A DNA stretch of 64,000 bases from DATIRA01 sp964553405. GTDB taxonomy: Bacteria > Pseudomonadota > Gammaproteobacteria > Steroidobacterales > Steroidobacteraceae. Position numbers and translations under genes: made by a program. The stretch spans positions 1 to 64,000 of the forward strand of contig CAZKLS010000003.1 of assembly GCA_964553405.1 (NCBI GenBank), in the 5' to 3' direction. The notes below the pieces were generated by a model. That model saw only the letters and a program-made list of their open reading frames with translations, searched no databases and was not told where the DNA came from. Below are positions 1-9,114 of the stretch, one piece after another. Numbering within the stretch: position 1 is the stretch's first letter; every line of letters begins with the position of its first letter.

Positions 1-3
1 ACG

Positions 4-1029
4 ATGATGCTGATGCTGTTCGCGCAGGCTTCGCTGGCCGTTCCATTCTGGGGCGCCCATGAATCGCGGGCGCCGGAGACGGCTCCCGGCGACCTGAAGC
101 CCGGCGAATGGGTCTGGAATCCGGCCGTGGCGCCGATCGGGCCGATCGTCGTGCTGGTCAGCCTCGGCGAGCAGCGCGCCTATGTCTACCGCAATGGCGT
201 CGAGATCGGCTATTCGACGATCAGCAGCGGCAAGGGCGGCTACGAGACGCCGACCGGGGTTTTCGTGATCCTGCAGAAGGACAAGGACCATCGCTCATCC
301 AAGTACAACAACGCGCCGATGCCGTACACGCAGCGGCTGACCTGGAGCGGGGTTGCGTTGCACGCCGGGGGACTGCCCGGCTATCCGTCCTCGCACGGCT
401 GCGTGCATCTGCCGTCGAAGTTTTCCGAGGAGTTGTTCGCCGTATCGCCGATGGGAATGACCGTCGTCGTGGTGGACGAACGCAGCGCGCCGTCCGAGGT
501 CGCGCACCCGCCGGCCTTTGCGCCGGTGGACCCGGCCAGCGGAGCGCCTGTCGAGGCGGAGCGGCTCGCGGACGGCGAGGAGTTCAGGCTGGAGCCAGAG
601 AAATCCCCGCACGGGCCGGTCTCGCTGGTGATGAGTGCCGCGGACCGGCGTGTGCTGCTGCTGCGTAACGGCGTCGAGATCGGGCGTGCGCGGCTCACGG
701 TCCACGATCCCGAGCAGCCGCTCGGGACGCATGCTTTCGTGATGAGCGAGGATCCAGCCACCGGGCCGAATCCGCTGGTGCCGGGCGCGCCTCCGCCCGT
801 CTGGGTCGCGATATCGATGCCCGGTCATTTCGACGAGGCCGGACGTGCGTTGTCGCACGAGGCCGCGGCCCGGGTGTCCGTGCCGGAGAATTTCGCCCGC
901 GCGATCTATACGATGCTCGCGCCGGGTTCGACGCTGTTCGTCACCGATGCACCGATCCTGTCGGAGCATTCGGCAGAAGGCTTCACGGTGCTCGCGAACG
1001 GCGCTGCGCCGGGCAGCGGCGAATCCTGA
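4..1029 (+). CDS. L,D-transpeptidase (YkuD domain) with degenerate second copy
   Basis: Envelope enzyme expected to form 3-3 cross-links in peptidoglycan or attach proteins to it. The catalytic signature SHGCVHLP is at residues 130-137, with Cys133 as nucleophile and His131 beside it; the upstream H of ALHAGG completes the usual site. The N-terminus is hydrophobic (MLFAQASLA), like the end of a signal peptide, and the first ATG lies 4 bases from the window edge, so the true start may be outside. Residues about 200-325 repeat the fold: RNGVEIG occurs in both halves and the GxxxTPxGxFVI stretch has a counterpart LGTHAFVM. In the second half the catalytic Cys aligns with Arg (RVSVP against CVHLP), so it looks inactive. 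It converges on the next gene. Confidence 0.85.
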   Translation: MMLMLFAQASLAVPFWGAHESRAPETAPGDLKPGEWVWNPAVAPIGPIVVLVSLGEQRAYVYRNGVEIGYSTISSGKGGYETPTGVFVILQKDKDHRSSKYNNAPMPYTQRLTWSGVALHAGGLPGYPSSHGCVHLPSKFSEELFAVSPMGMTVVVVDERSAPSEVAHPPAFAPVDPASGAPVEAERLADGEEFRLEPEKSPHGPVSLVMSAADRRVLLLRNGVEIGRARLTVHDPEQPLGTHAFVMSEDPATGPNPLVPGAPPPVWVAISMPGHFDEAGRALSHEAAARVSVPENFARAIYTMLAPGSTLFVTDAPILSEHSAEGFTVLANGAAPGSGES

Positions 1030-1062
1030 TTCCGTCGAGCCCGCTGCGGCGGCGCGAGCGGA

Positions 1063-2025
1063 TCACCGGCCCAGCGTGTCGGAGGGTGATTCGCCGAAGG
1101 TCCGCTTGTAGAGCCCGGCGAACCGACCAAGGTGCGTGAAGCCACAGCTGATCGCGACCGCGGTGACGGACGCCGCAGCCGGCCTCGCGAGCAGATCAGC
1201 CCGGGCGCGTTGCAGCCGTCTGCCGGTCACCAGCTCGAGCGGCGTCTGGCCCCAGCGCGCGAGGCAGGCTTTCTGCAGGCAGCGGCTGCTGACGCCCGCG
1301 AACGAGCGCAGGCGCTCGAAGGTGATGGGCTCGGCGAGGTGTACCCGGATCCATGCGTCCAGGTCTTCGGCGAGCTGCCGGCTGGCCGGGGACAGGGCTC
1401 TGAGCCCGAAGTTCTCGAGCAGCCGGTCCGCCATCCAGGCAGCCAGTCTGCGCTCCGAGCCGCGTATGGCCGGGTGCCCGAAGTCGCCACTGGCGGCCTG
1501 CACGGCCGCGAGTTGCGCCGCGGCGAGGCTCTCTGCCTCGCGGGCCACTTCCGGCGCCAGTTCGACCTCGATGGACGTCAGCGCCAGTGACCGGATGCGG
1601 CCGGCCTGGCGTGCCTGAAGTTCTTCCTCCAGCAGCGACGGCGCGACCACTATCCCGACGGTTTTCCCCGGCGTAGCCCGCGCCGAGTACTCGTGTCCCG
1701 GCGCCAGCAGCACGGCCCGGCCGGGAGCCGAACGGAGCATGCGCCTGCCCACCCGGTACTCGATTTCCTGCCGCAACGGGAGGTGGACCGTGGGGGACGG
1801 CACGGTCGCGCGGACGACGTTGGCCGTGCCGACCGAGCTCCAGCCGGCGACCGCGCGGCCGGAGATGGCCGCCAGCAGCCGGTATCCGAGCGGGCCGCGC
1901 CGCAGCGGTACGCGGTGGTGGCTGCCGAAGCCCGCGCTCAGGAAGGCCGTCGTCTCGTCGAGGTCGTCGCTGCTGAAACGCAACACCTCCGGAGACGTCG
2001 GCGACACTGCTGTGAGCGATCCCAA
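1063..2025 (-). CDS. AraC-family transcriptional regulator
   Basis: A 320-residue DNA-binding regulator. The last roughly 100 residues carry the two helix-turn-helix units of the AraC family (LRSFAGVSSRCLQKAC and, near the end, ISCGFTHLGRFAGLYKRTFG with the typical SP near the terminus). The N-terminal 200 residues resemble an AraC ligand-binding or oxidoreductase-linked sensor domain, but no specific ligand can be assigned. The chosen start is TTG at 2025, preceded by GGGAGG at 9 bases; a GTG at 2007 has no such site. It lies 113 bases downstream of, and on the same strand as, the FAD oxidoreductase, which it may regulate; that is inference from position only. Confidence 0.85.
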   Translation of the reverse strand: MGSLTAVSPTSPEVLRFSSDDLDETTAFLSAGFGSHHRVPLRRGPLGYRLLAAISGRAVAGWSSVGTANVVRATVPSPTVHLPLRQEIEYRVGRRMLRSAPGRAVLLAPGHEYSARATPGKTVGIVVAPSLLEEELQARQAGRIRSLALTSIEVELAPEVAREAESLAAAQLAAVQAASGDFGHPAIRGSERRLAAWMADRLLENFGLRALSPASRQLAEDLDAWIRVHLAEPITFERLRSFAGVSSRCLQKACLARWGQTPLELVTGRRLQRARADLLARPAAASVTAVAISCGFTHLGRFAGLYKRTFGESPSDTLGR

Positions 2026-2040
2026 TGCGACCAGCCTCCC
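2023..2040 (-). promoter_or_regulatory. Shine-Dalgarno site deciding a TTG start
   Basis: On the minus strand GGGAGG (2035-2040) stands 9 bases before TTG (2023-2025). This selects TTG as the start of the AraC regulator over the in-frame GTG 18 bases downstream, which has no purine-rich leader. Confidence 0.6.
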
Positions 2041-2138
2041 GGCCCGGTCGGGCGGATGCGTTGCGAAATTTATAACACGGGTGGCCCGCGACCGCCGATA
2101 AACTGATGCACCGGTCCTGCGGCTTGCGCGACCGAGCG

Positions 2139-3602
2139 TCAGACCGGATCGGCGAGCAGCGCGAGGTGGTGCCGGTGCCAGTCACTGGAGAAGCGCTGGC
2201 AGGGGTCCAGCGCCCGCTTCCGTCGCAGGAACTCCGGCAACTGCGGATAGCACTGCAGCAGCTGGTCCCGGCGCGCGAACCGATGGTAGGTCAGGAAGTA
2301 GCTGCCGCCGAACTCGATCGCCCGGTCGATGAGCCGTTGAAAGTCGAGCCTCGCGCGGGCGATGCCGTGCTCGTGATGGTCGACGTGCAGGTTGAAGACG
2401 ACGCAGGCAAAGTCGTCGCTGGCCCAGGCGAGGAACGCATCCGGATCCCTGCGGATCAGCCGGACGGTGCCGTAAATGAAGTCCACCCGGTGCCGCAGGA
2501 AGTCCTCGCGGACGGCCGCCATGAAAGCTGTCAGGCGATCGCGCGGCACGTAGAGTTCCGTGATCATCTCCGTTCCGGGCACGCTGGCGCACAGGTGGGC
2601 GTCGAGCAGCCGGTGGTAGTCGTCGAGATAGATGTTGAGCTGGTGCGTGTCGTTCCAGTACAGCTGGCCGCTCGAGCGCAGGTAGAAGTCCGTGAACTCG
2701 ACGAAGGCCCGGCGCTTGTTGACGTGGGCCAGGTACAGCAGGCGCCGCCAGTCGGCCTGGCCGAGCCGCAGTTGATTCGCCGGGATCGGACGCGCGGCGT
2801 CCACGGGGCGATAACAGGAGAAGACGCCGTCGCTCAGGAACCCGGGTGAGGCGGGGTCGGTGGCAAACTGGAAGTCGCCGTAGGTATAGCCGTCGCAAAT
2901 CCGCGCCTCGAAGGCCTGCGCGAGCGATGGCAGCCCGAGCAGCTCGACGACGCGTTCGACCTTCTGACGGCGAACCAGGCGCAACTTCGCCGAGACGACG
3001 ACGCCGAACAAGCCGTAACCGCCGACCACCAGCCGGAACAACTCGGCGTTCCGCTCCCTCGAGCATTCGGTCAGCTCGCCGTCCGCGCGCAGCAGTTGCA
3101 GCGACTCCAGGTCCGCCGAGAACGGCGGGAAGTCGAGCCCACGGCCGTGAATGTTCGCGGCGATGGCTCCGCCGACCGTGAGCGCGTCGGCCCCGGTCTG
3201 CTTCTGCCGGAGGCCCCATTGCAGCGGGTTTCCCGCCTGCAGTGCCAGGTAGCCACGCATCAGTTCGGGCCAGGTCGCACCCGCCTCGACGCTGACCAGC
3301 CCCTGCTCCGGGTCGAAGTCCAGGATCCGGTTCATGCCGCGCATGTCGAGCACGAGCCCGTCCTGCAGGAACTGCTGCCCTCCCATCGCGTGCCGGCCGC
3401 CGGTGATCGAAATGCCCAGCCCGTGCCTTGCGGCCAACCGCAGCGCGCCGCGCAGCTCGGCCAACGTCTCCGGGCGCCGCTGCAGCGCCGGGACACAGTG
3501 GTTCAGGCGCGCGTGCACGTCGTTGACGGCCGGGCGCGCGGCACGCTCGAACCGGTGCCCGCGCTGAAAACGTCGATGGGTCGCCTGGATGACGTGTTGC
3601 AT
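2139..3602 (-). CDS. FAD-binding (PCMH/VAO-type) oxidoreductase
   Basis: A 487-residue flavoprotein of the VAO/PCMH superfamily. The N-terminal half (about residues 35-200) has the FAD-binding pattern: ITGGRHAMGG at about 65, where the His in GGRH is a frequent covalent flavin attachment point in this superfamily, then VSVEAGATWPEL and GGAIAANIHGRG. The C-terminal half is the substrate domain (NIYLDDYHRLL, VVFNLHVDHHEHG) and resembles sugar or aldonolactone oxidases, but the substrate cannot be read from sequence. There is no signal peptide. AGGAGA sits 6 bases before the ATG. It is transcribed divergently from the XRE regulator, and its promoter must lie in the 135-base gap between them. Confidence 0.8.
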   Translation of the reverse strand: MQHVIQATHRRFQRGHRFERAARPAVNDVHARLNHCVPALQRRPETLAELRGALRLAARHGLGISITGGRHAMGGQQFLQDGLVLDMRGMNRILDFDPEQGLVSVEAGATWPELMRGYLALQAGNPLQWGLRQKQTGADALTVGGAIAANIHGRGLDFPPFSADLESLQLLRADGELTECSRERNAELFRLVVGGYGLFGVVVSAKLRLVRRQKVERVVELLGLPSLAQAFEARICDGYTYGDFQFATDPASPGFLSDGVFSCYRPVDAARPIPANQLRLGQADWRRLLYLAHVNKRRAFVEFTDFYLRSSGQLYWNDTHQLNIYLDDYHRLLDAHLCASVPGTEMITELYVPRDRLTAFMAAVREDFLRHRVDFIYGTVRLIRRDPDAFLAWASDDFACVVFNLHVDHHEHGIARARLDFQRLIDRAIEFGGSYFLTYHRFARRDQLLQCYPQLPEFLRRKRALDPCQRFSSDWHRHHLALLADPV

Positions 3603-3737
3603 TAGCTGTCTCCTGCTGATCCGGTGCCCACGCTAGTCCGCGGGCTGCGTAATGCAATACGAACAACGGAACGTATTGGAAACCGCTACTATTGAGCGCG
3701 GCAGATGCACCGTGATGCCACGCCGGGAGAATCGTCG

Positions 3738-4469
3738 ATGGACCAGACGCGCCAGGTCGTGGAGGCGCTGAAGCGCTGCCTGAAGATGCGGGGACTGACC
3801 TATCGGACGCTGGCCGAGCGGATCAACCTCAGTGAAGCGAGCGTGAAGCGGATCTTCTCGGAGCGCAGCTTCACGCTGAGGCGGCTCGAGCAGGTCTGCG
3901 GGGCGCTGGAGATCAGCCTGTCGGAGCTGCTGCGGATGGTCGACGCGGGCGAGGGCCGGCCGACCACGCTCTCGCTGGAGCAGGAGCAGGCGCTCGCCCG
4001 TGATCCGGCGCTGCTCAGCTACTTCTACCTGCTCTTGAACGGGTGGACCGAGGCAGAGATACGGCGCGAGTACGAGTTCGAGGATGCCCGGCTGCGCGCG
4101 CTGCAGGCGCGACTGCTGGAGCTCGAGTTGATCGAAGGCCGGCCCCGGCGAGGTCACCGCCTGCGGGTCGGGCGCCAGATCCTGTGGCGCAAGGACGGGC
4201 CCGTGCGCCGCGCCTACGAGCGGCAGGTCAAGGCGGAATTCCTGCAGTCGGACTTCGCGGGTCGCGGCGACTTCTTCAGCTGGCAGCCAGCCGAACTCAC
4301 CGCTGCCTCGATCGAGATACTGAAGCGCAAGCTCGCGCAGTTGCAGCGCGACTTCCTCGAGATGGCGGAGCTCGACTCAGGCTCGACGCAACCGCGGCAC
4401 AGCACGGCGCTGCTGCTCGCGTTCAGGCCCTGGGTCTTTTCGCTGGTCGCGGTTCGCAGGCGCAAGCGG
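3738..4469 (+). CDS. XRE-type helix-turn-helix regulator, 3' end lost in gap
   Basis: The first 70 residues are a Cro/C1-type helix-turn-helix (LTYRTLAERINLSEASVKRIF as the core, followed by LRRLEQVCGALEISLSELLRM). The remainder is charged and helical with a second winged-helix-like region (LLLNGWTEAEIRREYEF). 244 codons are visible before the sequence runs into Ns at 4470. The last readable stretch (LAFRPWVFSLVAV) looks near-terminal for this type of regulator, so little may be missing. ATG 3738 is preferred over 3705 because GGGAGA lies 7 bases upstream. Translations continuing past 4469 are artefacts of reading through Ns. It diverges from the FAD oxidoreductase. Confidence 0.8.
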
Positions 4470-4569
4470 NNNNNNNNNNNNNNNNNNNNNNNNNNNNNNN
4501 NNNNNNNNNNNNNNNNNNNNNNNNNNNNNNNNNNNNNNNNNNNNNNNNNNNNNNNNNNNNNNNNNNNNN
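4470..4569. other. Assembly gap of 100 Ns
   Basis: Exactly 100 undetermined bases. This is the conventional filler for a scaffold join of unknown length, so true distance is unknown. It cuts the 3' ends of two convergent genes: the XRE regulator on the left and the NDH-2-like dehydrogenase on the right. Additional genes could be missing here. Confidence 0.99.
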
Positions 4570-5770
4570 AGGACAGCAGCATCCGCCTCAGCCCGGCCGG
4601 CACGGCCATCCGGGCAGCGGAGCGGGCCAGGCGGGCCGAGAGCGTCTTCAGTGCCCTCGGGTCGAGCGGCGGGTCGAGTTCGGCCATCGTCAGCTGGAAA
4701 ACCGCTTCCTTCAGCGCAGCGAGCTTCGGTGACGCGAGCACGTTCCGGCCGGAGACCAGGAACGTGTCGAGGTCACCGAAGGCGATCAGCATCGGCTTAG
4801 GCGCGGGACGGAAGCCGCGCAGCGCCCGGCCTTTCAGTGCGCGCGTCGCGTTCTCCGCCGCGCAGGCACCCATCTGCAGCGCGTAGTAGGCCTGCTTGGC
4901 CAGCGGCCGCGGCAGCTCGGCCGCATCGCCGATCACGAACACGTTGTCGAAGCGACGGCTTTGGAGCGTTTCGGTGACCGGTGCCCACTCGCCCGGCCCG
5001 TCGGTGAGCCCGGATTCCTGCAGCAGTTCCGGGGCCGTGACACCCCCGGTCCAGATCGTCAGGTCCGAGCGCAGCAACTCGCCCGAGTCGAGGCGTACGC
5101 GCTTGGGCGTGACCGCGGTGACCGGTATGCCGGTGAGCAGTCGGACGTTGCGGCTTTCGCAGTGGCTGCGAATGGCCGCATCGATCTTCCGCGGCGCCTC
5201 GGGAAGCAGTCGCGGGCCCGCCTCGACGACGCTGATATAGAGGTCCTCGACGTCGCGGTAGCGGCGCAGCATCTCGCCGAGCGCCTCGACGCCCTCGAGC
5301 CCCCCGCCCACGATCACGACCGACGTGCGTTCGCTGCGCCGCGCGAGCGCAGCGAGTCGCCGCCCGATACGAGCGCACTCGTCCACGCTCTTGAACGACC
5401 AGGCGTTGCGGTCCACGCCGCGTACGCCGAAGGTCTCGTTCACGCCGCCGACCGCGACGATGCAGAGGTCGAATACGATCCGTCGTCCGCCCGACGTCGT
5501 GAGCTTTCCGGCCGCCGCATCGATCGACGTCACTTTCGCACGGACGAAACGGTGTCCGGCTCGCGCTACGAGCCGTGCGCGCGGCAGGCGCAGATCGGCC
5601 GGTCGCTTTTCGCCCGATATCAGCTCGTGGATGTTGGGCAGCCATTCGAACCAGGGCGACGGGTCGATGACCGTGACGGCATGTGCCCGGCCCAGATGGC
5701 TCGCGGCGGCGAGGCCGGCGAAATTCGCGCCGACGACGGCAACGCGGGGACGCGTGTCGCGCCTGCTCAT
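4570..5770 (-). CDS. NAD(P)/FAD-dependent oxidoreductase (NDH-2-like), C-terminus lost in gap
   Basis: Two-dinucleotide-binding flavoprotein resembling type II NADH dehydrogenases, which pass electrons from NADH to quinone at the inner membrane face without proton pumping. The N-terminal FAD motif is VAVVGANFAGLAA (about residues 10-22), the NAD motif is VVIVGGGLEGVEALG (about 149-163), and VFVIGDAAELP (about 277) is the second FAD contact. TGGVTAPELL is typical of the family. 400 codons are visible; the family usually ends near 400-430, so only a short C-terminal part is lost beyond 4570. The FAD glycine pattern GxNxxG departs from the usual GxGxxG but is seen in this family. Head-to-tail with the downstream-lying protease gene. 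Confidence 0.8.
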
Positions 5771-5822
5771 GCGGCGCCCCCGGCAGGCAGCGGGATCTTC
5801 GAGGTCGTCATCGTCGTCGCGG

Positions 5823-6992
5823 TCACTCCAGCTCCAGCTTCAGCGCCACATAGTCGTTCATGTCGCGAAGTGATATCACGCCGAGCAGCCGGCCGTCCTC
5901 GACCACCATGTAGCGACTCGCAGCACCCGGCTGGCCCATCTGGATGACCAGTTCGCGCACGGCCATGTCCGGGCGCACCGTGTTGCGCGCAGAACAGGGC
6001 GTCGCGACCTCGCCGACCGTCGTCGTGGCGCGCTGCTCGCGCGGAACCTGCTTGACGTCCGCCACGGTGACGCAGCCGACCAGGTCACGCCCGCTGGTCA
6101 CCGGCAGCAGCTTGTGATGATGCCGGTACACATAGTCCTCGAGCAGCTGCTCGATGGTCGTCCCCGGCGGGACGGTCAGCGGGTCCCGGGTCATCAGGTC
6201 GCCCACGCGCTTTTCGCCCAACGCATCGTTGATCAGCAGCTGCCGATAGGACGAGTTCGCCGCCGACCGGAGAAACGCGCCGATCAGCACCCACCACATC
6301 CCGGCGATGAAGCTGCCCTGGATGAACGCGAGCGCGCCGAGCACCATCAGCCCGATCCCGAACCCCGCGCCGATGCGGCTCGCGATCCGGGTAGCAGAGT
6401 GCAGGTCGCCGGTCCACTTCCACAGCGCGGCGCGCAACATGCGGCCACCGTCGAGCGGAAATGCCGGAACCAGGTTGAAGATCGCCAGGACCAGGTTGAC
6501 GAGGCCGAGATAGTGCAGGACGCCGACGATCGGCGTCGGCCAGCCGGCGGATGCCGCAACGCTCTCGATCCCGAGCAGCGCTCCGGCGAGCACCAGGCTG
6601 GCGGTCGGACCCGCGACGGCCATCAGGAATTCCACCTGCGGTCGTGCAGGTTCCCGCTCCATCTCGGCCATGCCACCGAAGATGAACAGCGTGATCCCGC
6701 GTATCGGCAGCCCGAAGCGGCGTGCGACCAGCGAGTGGCTCAGTTCGTGAAACACGATCGAGAACAGGATGCCAATGGCGCCGGCGAGTCCCATCCACCA
6801 GTGCGTGGCGCGGGGGAGGCCCGGGTACTCGGCCGGGAAGAGCCCGGCGCCCAGCGTCCAGGTGATCAGGAACGCGAGCAGCAGCCAGGTGAGGTTCAGC
6901 TTCACTTCGAAGCCGAAGACGCGGAACAGCCGCAGGTTGCCACGAACCCGTGGATCCACCGCGGGCTCTTCGGCGGGTGCGGGTCGGTTCAT
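5823..6992 (-). CDS. Site-2 protease family (M50) intramembrane peptidase with two CBS domains
   Basis: Membrane metalloprotease of the S2P family. The zinc motif HELSH is at residues 82-86, and the second conserved segment PAFPLDGGR around 190 supplies the Asp ligand. Four to six hydrophobic segments surround them. The C-terminal 120 residues form a CBS pair (VGDLMTRDPLTV and GEVATPCSARNTVRPDMAVREL), which usually senses adenosine nucleotides. The start at 6992 (MNRPAPAEEP) is preferred to 7025 because GGGAGG lies 9 bases before it, and the upstream ATG is out of frame and quickly stopped. Substrate unknown; the lack of a PDZ domain separates it from RseP. Confidence 0.85.
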   Translation of the reverse strand: MNRPAPAEEPAVDPRVRGNLRLFRVFGFEVKLNLTWLLLAFLITWTLGAGLFPAEYPGLPRATHWWMGLAGAIGILFSIVFHELSHSLVARRFGLPIRGITLFIFGGMAEMEREPARPQVEFLMAVAGPTASLVLAGALLGIESVAASAGWPTPIVGVLHYLGLVNLVLAIFNLVPAFPLDGGRMLRAALWKWTGDLHSATRIASRIGAGFGIGLMVLGALAFIQGSFIAGMWWVLIGAFLRSAANSSYRQLLINDALGEKRVGDLMTRDPLTVPPGTTIEQLLEDYVYRHHHKLLPVTSGRDLVGCVTVADVKQVPREQRATTTVGEVATPCSARNTVRPDMAVRELVIQMGQPGAASRYMVVEDGRLLGVISLRDMNDYVALKLELE

Positions 6993-7050
6993 GCGGCCAT
7001 TCCTCCCGAGCCTGCGCGGGGGCAACCGGTACTGCGGCGGCGCGCGCGGT

Positions 7051-8979
7051 TCATTTCGCGAGCAGCGTGGCTTCCCAGAACATCAGGCTGGTCCAGAACT
7101 GGTAGTCCTGGTTCGCCTTCTTGGCGAAGCCGTGCCCCTCGTCGAGCCCGAGCAGGTGCCACGCGGTGCCGCCTTCGGCCCGGATCGCCGCGACGATCTG
7201 GTCGGCCTCGCTCGCCGGCACTCGCGGGTCGTTCGCGCCGGTGACGACCAGTACCGGGAGACGGATCTCGTCGGCGCGGCTGAGCGGTGAAATGGCTTCG
7301 AGCATGGCCCGCTGGGCCGGCTCGCGCTCATCCCCGTACTCGACCCGCCGCAGGTCCCGGCGGTAGTCCTGCGTGTTCTCGAGGAAGGTGACGAAGCTCG
7401 AGATCGCGACGACGCAGTTCGCGCCCCGGAGGCGGCTGCCGTAGAAGATCGCGCTCGCGTAGCACATGTAGCCGCCGTAGGAGCCGCCGGCCACCGCGAA
7501 GCGCTGCGGATCGAGGCGTTCGTCGCGGGCGAGCGCGTCGAGGAATGCGCCGATGTCCTTGACGGAGTCCTCGCGCCTCGAAGGACCGTTGTCCAGCGCG
7601 ACGAATGCCTTGCCGTAACCGGACGAGCCCCGCACGTTCGGGTAGAACAGCGCAATACCGAGCTCGTTCAGCAGGTAGTTGTTGCGACCGAGAAATCCCG
7701 TGCGGGTCTGGGACTCCGGTCCGCCGTGGATGATCATCAGCAGAGGCCGGCGGCCCGCGAAGCGGACCGGGTCGGGCCGGTACAGGAAACCGGAGACGGT
7801 GAGCCCGTCGAAACTCTGCACCTCGAGCAGTTCCGGCTCCACGTTCGCGCCCGGATCGAGCCCGCCCGTCTCGCTGAACGTCCACCGCTTGACCGCCAGC
7901 GTGGCCGGGTCCACCGAGAACGCATCCGCCGGGCTCTTCGCCGAGGTGAAGGTCAGGCCGATTTCGCCCCAGGGCGCGACGTCCAGCCCGGTGATCGTGC
8001 CGGCGGGCAGCGGCACCGTCCTGACAGCGCCGCTTCCGGTGTCCAGCAGTCGCAGCCGGCTGCTGCCCGCCTCGTTGACGATGTAGGCGACGAAGCTGCC
8101 GTCGTCGGCGACGTCGAAGCCCTCGACGTCCCAGCGCGGCTCCGGCGCGCGGGGCGTGAACCGGCCGTTCGCAGGATCCAGCGTGCCGAGCCTGAGGAAT
8201 TCCGAGTCCTCGTCGCTGGTCACCCAGAGCGTGCCGTCAGGTGCGAACTGGGCGCCGCGATAGGCGACGGGCCGCGAATGATCGCCGATCGGCGTCAGCG
8301 CCCCGGATTCGAGTTCCAGCAGCCACAGGTTGGACTTGGCGATCGACACGAATTCGTACACGACGGCCTGCGTCCCGTCCGGCGAGAACGCGATGAAGTT
8401 CCAGCCGCCCCCGTTGCGTTCCGCGACCAGCCGATCGCTGCCGGGGTCGCGGGGGTCGATCACGTACAGGTCCGTGTCGGTGCCGTTGCGCCTCGTGGAT
8501 GAATATCCGACGAGCTTGCCGTCCCGGCTCCAGGTGCCCGGCTGGTTGCGACTGCGGCCATCCGTCAGCAGTGACAGCCGCCCATCCGCCAGCCGGTACA
8601 GCTGGTAGAACTCGTCGCCACCCGTGTCCTTGGTCACCAGCGTCACGTCGCCGGACTTCGGCGCATGGCTCGCGAAGCGGACCCGGTCCTGCTCGAACGA
8701 GAGCTGCTCGCGCGCGCCGCCGGGTCGCGCCACCCGATGCACCTGGTTCGTGTTGCCGAAGCGGGTCGTGATCAGCATCGAGCGGTCCAGCGGATGCCAG
8801 CCGAGGAAGCTCGCCGTTCGGTATTCGAGATACGGTCGCGTACGGGCGGCCAGCTCGGCCGGCACGTCCGGTATGCCGTCGGCGACCAGTGCGGCCGGTT
8901 TCTCCATCGTCCCGGCGAGCGCGGACGAAGCGGGCAACGCGATCAGGGCGAGCAGCGCGGGGGCCGTCCAGTTTTTCAT
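7051..8979 (-). CDS. Secreted S9-family prolyl oligopeptidase-like serine peptidase
   Basis: 642 residues with an N-terminal signal peptide (MKNWTAPALLALIALPASSALAG), so probably periplasmic. Residues about 40-380 have the repeated WD/beta-propeller style segments of S9 enzymes (WSRDGKLVGYSS, FSPDGTQAVVYEF, FAPDGTLWVTSD). The C-terminal alpha/beta-hydrolase domain carries the nucleophile motif GGSYGGYM, an Asp in TGANDPRVP and the His in DEGHGF, a complete triad. Likely cleaves short peptides or dipeptides from the N-terminus. The frame stays open upstream to 10092 only because of GC-rich antisense coding; the start at 8979 is fixed by the signal peptide. It diverges from dctP of TRAP transporter 1. 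Confidence 0.9.
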   Translation of the reverse strand: MKNWTAPALLALIALPASSALAGTMEKPAALVADGIPDVPAELAARTRPYLEYRTASFLGWHPLDRSMLITTRFGNTNQVHRVARPGGAREQLSFEQDRVRFASHAPKSGDVTLVTKDTGGDEFYQLYRLADGRLSLLTDGRSRNQPGTWSRDGKLVGYSSTRRNGTDTDLYVIDPRDPGSDRLVAERNGGGWNFIAFSPDGTQAVVYEFVSIAKSNLWLLELESGALTPIGDHSRPVAYRGAQFAPDGTLWVTSDEDSEFLRLGTLDPANGRFTPRAPEPRWDVEGFDVADDGSFVAYIVNEAGSSRLRLLDTGSGAVRTVPLPAGTITGLDVAPWGEIGLTFTSAKSPADAFSVDPATLAVKRWTFSETGGLDPGANVEPELLEVQSFDGLTVSGFLYRPDPVRFAGRRPLLMIIHGGPESQTRTGFLGRNNYLLNELGIALFYPNVRGSSGYGKAFVALDNGPSRREDSVKDIGAFLDALARDERLDPQRFAVAGGSYGGYMCYASAIFYGSRLRGANCVVAISSFVTFLENTQDYRRDLRRVEYGDEREPAQRAMLEAISPLSRADEIRLPVLVVTGANDPRVPASEADQIVAAIRAEGGTAWHLLGLDEGHGFAKKANQDYQFWTSLMFWEATLLAK

Positions 8980-9114
8980 CTGATGAGTCCGTCGGTCGGG
9001 GGATAGCGGGCATGATCGTCCGAATGCCGGCGGACGACAACGGCAGGGCGCGGGCGCGGCGAATGTCCTAGTATCCGCGGCAGGACCGTGACCGGGCTGC
9101 AGGCGGGGGCGCGC

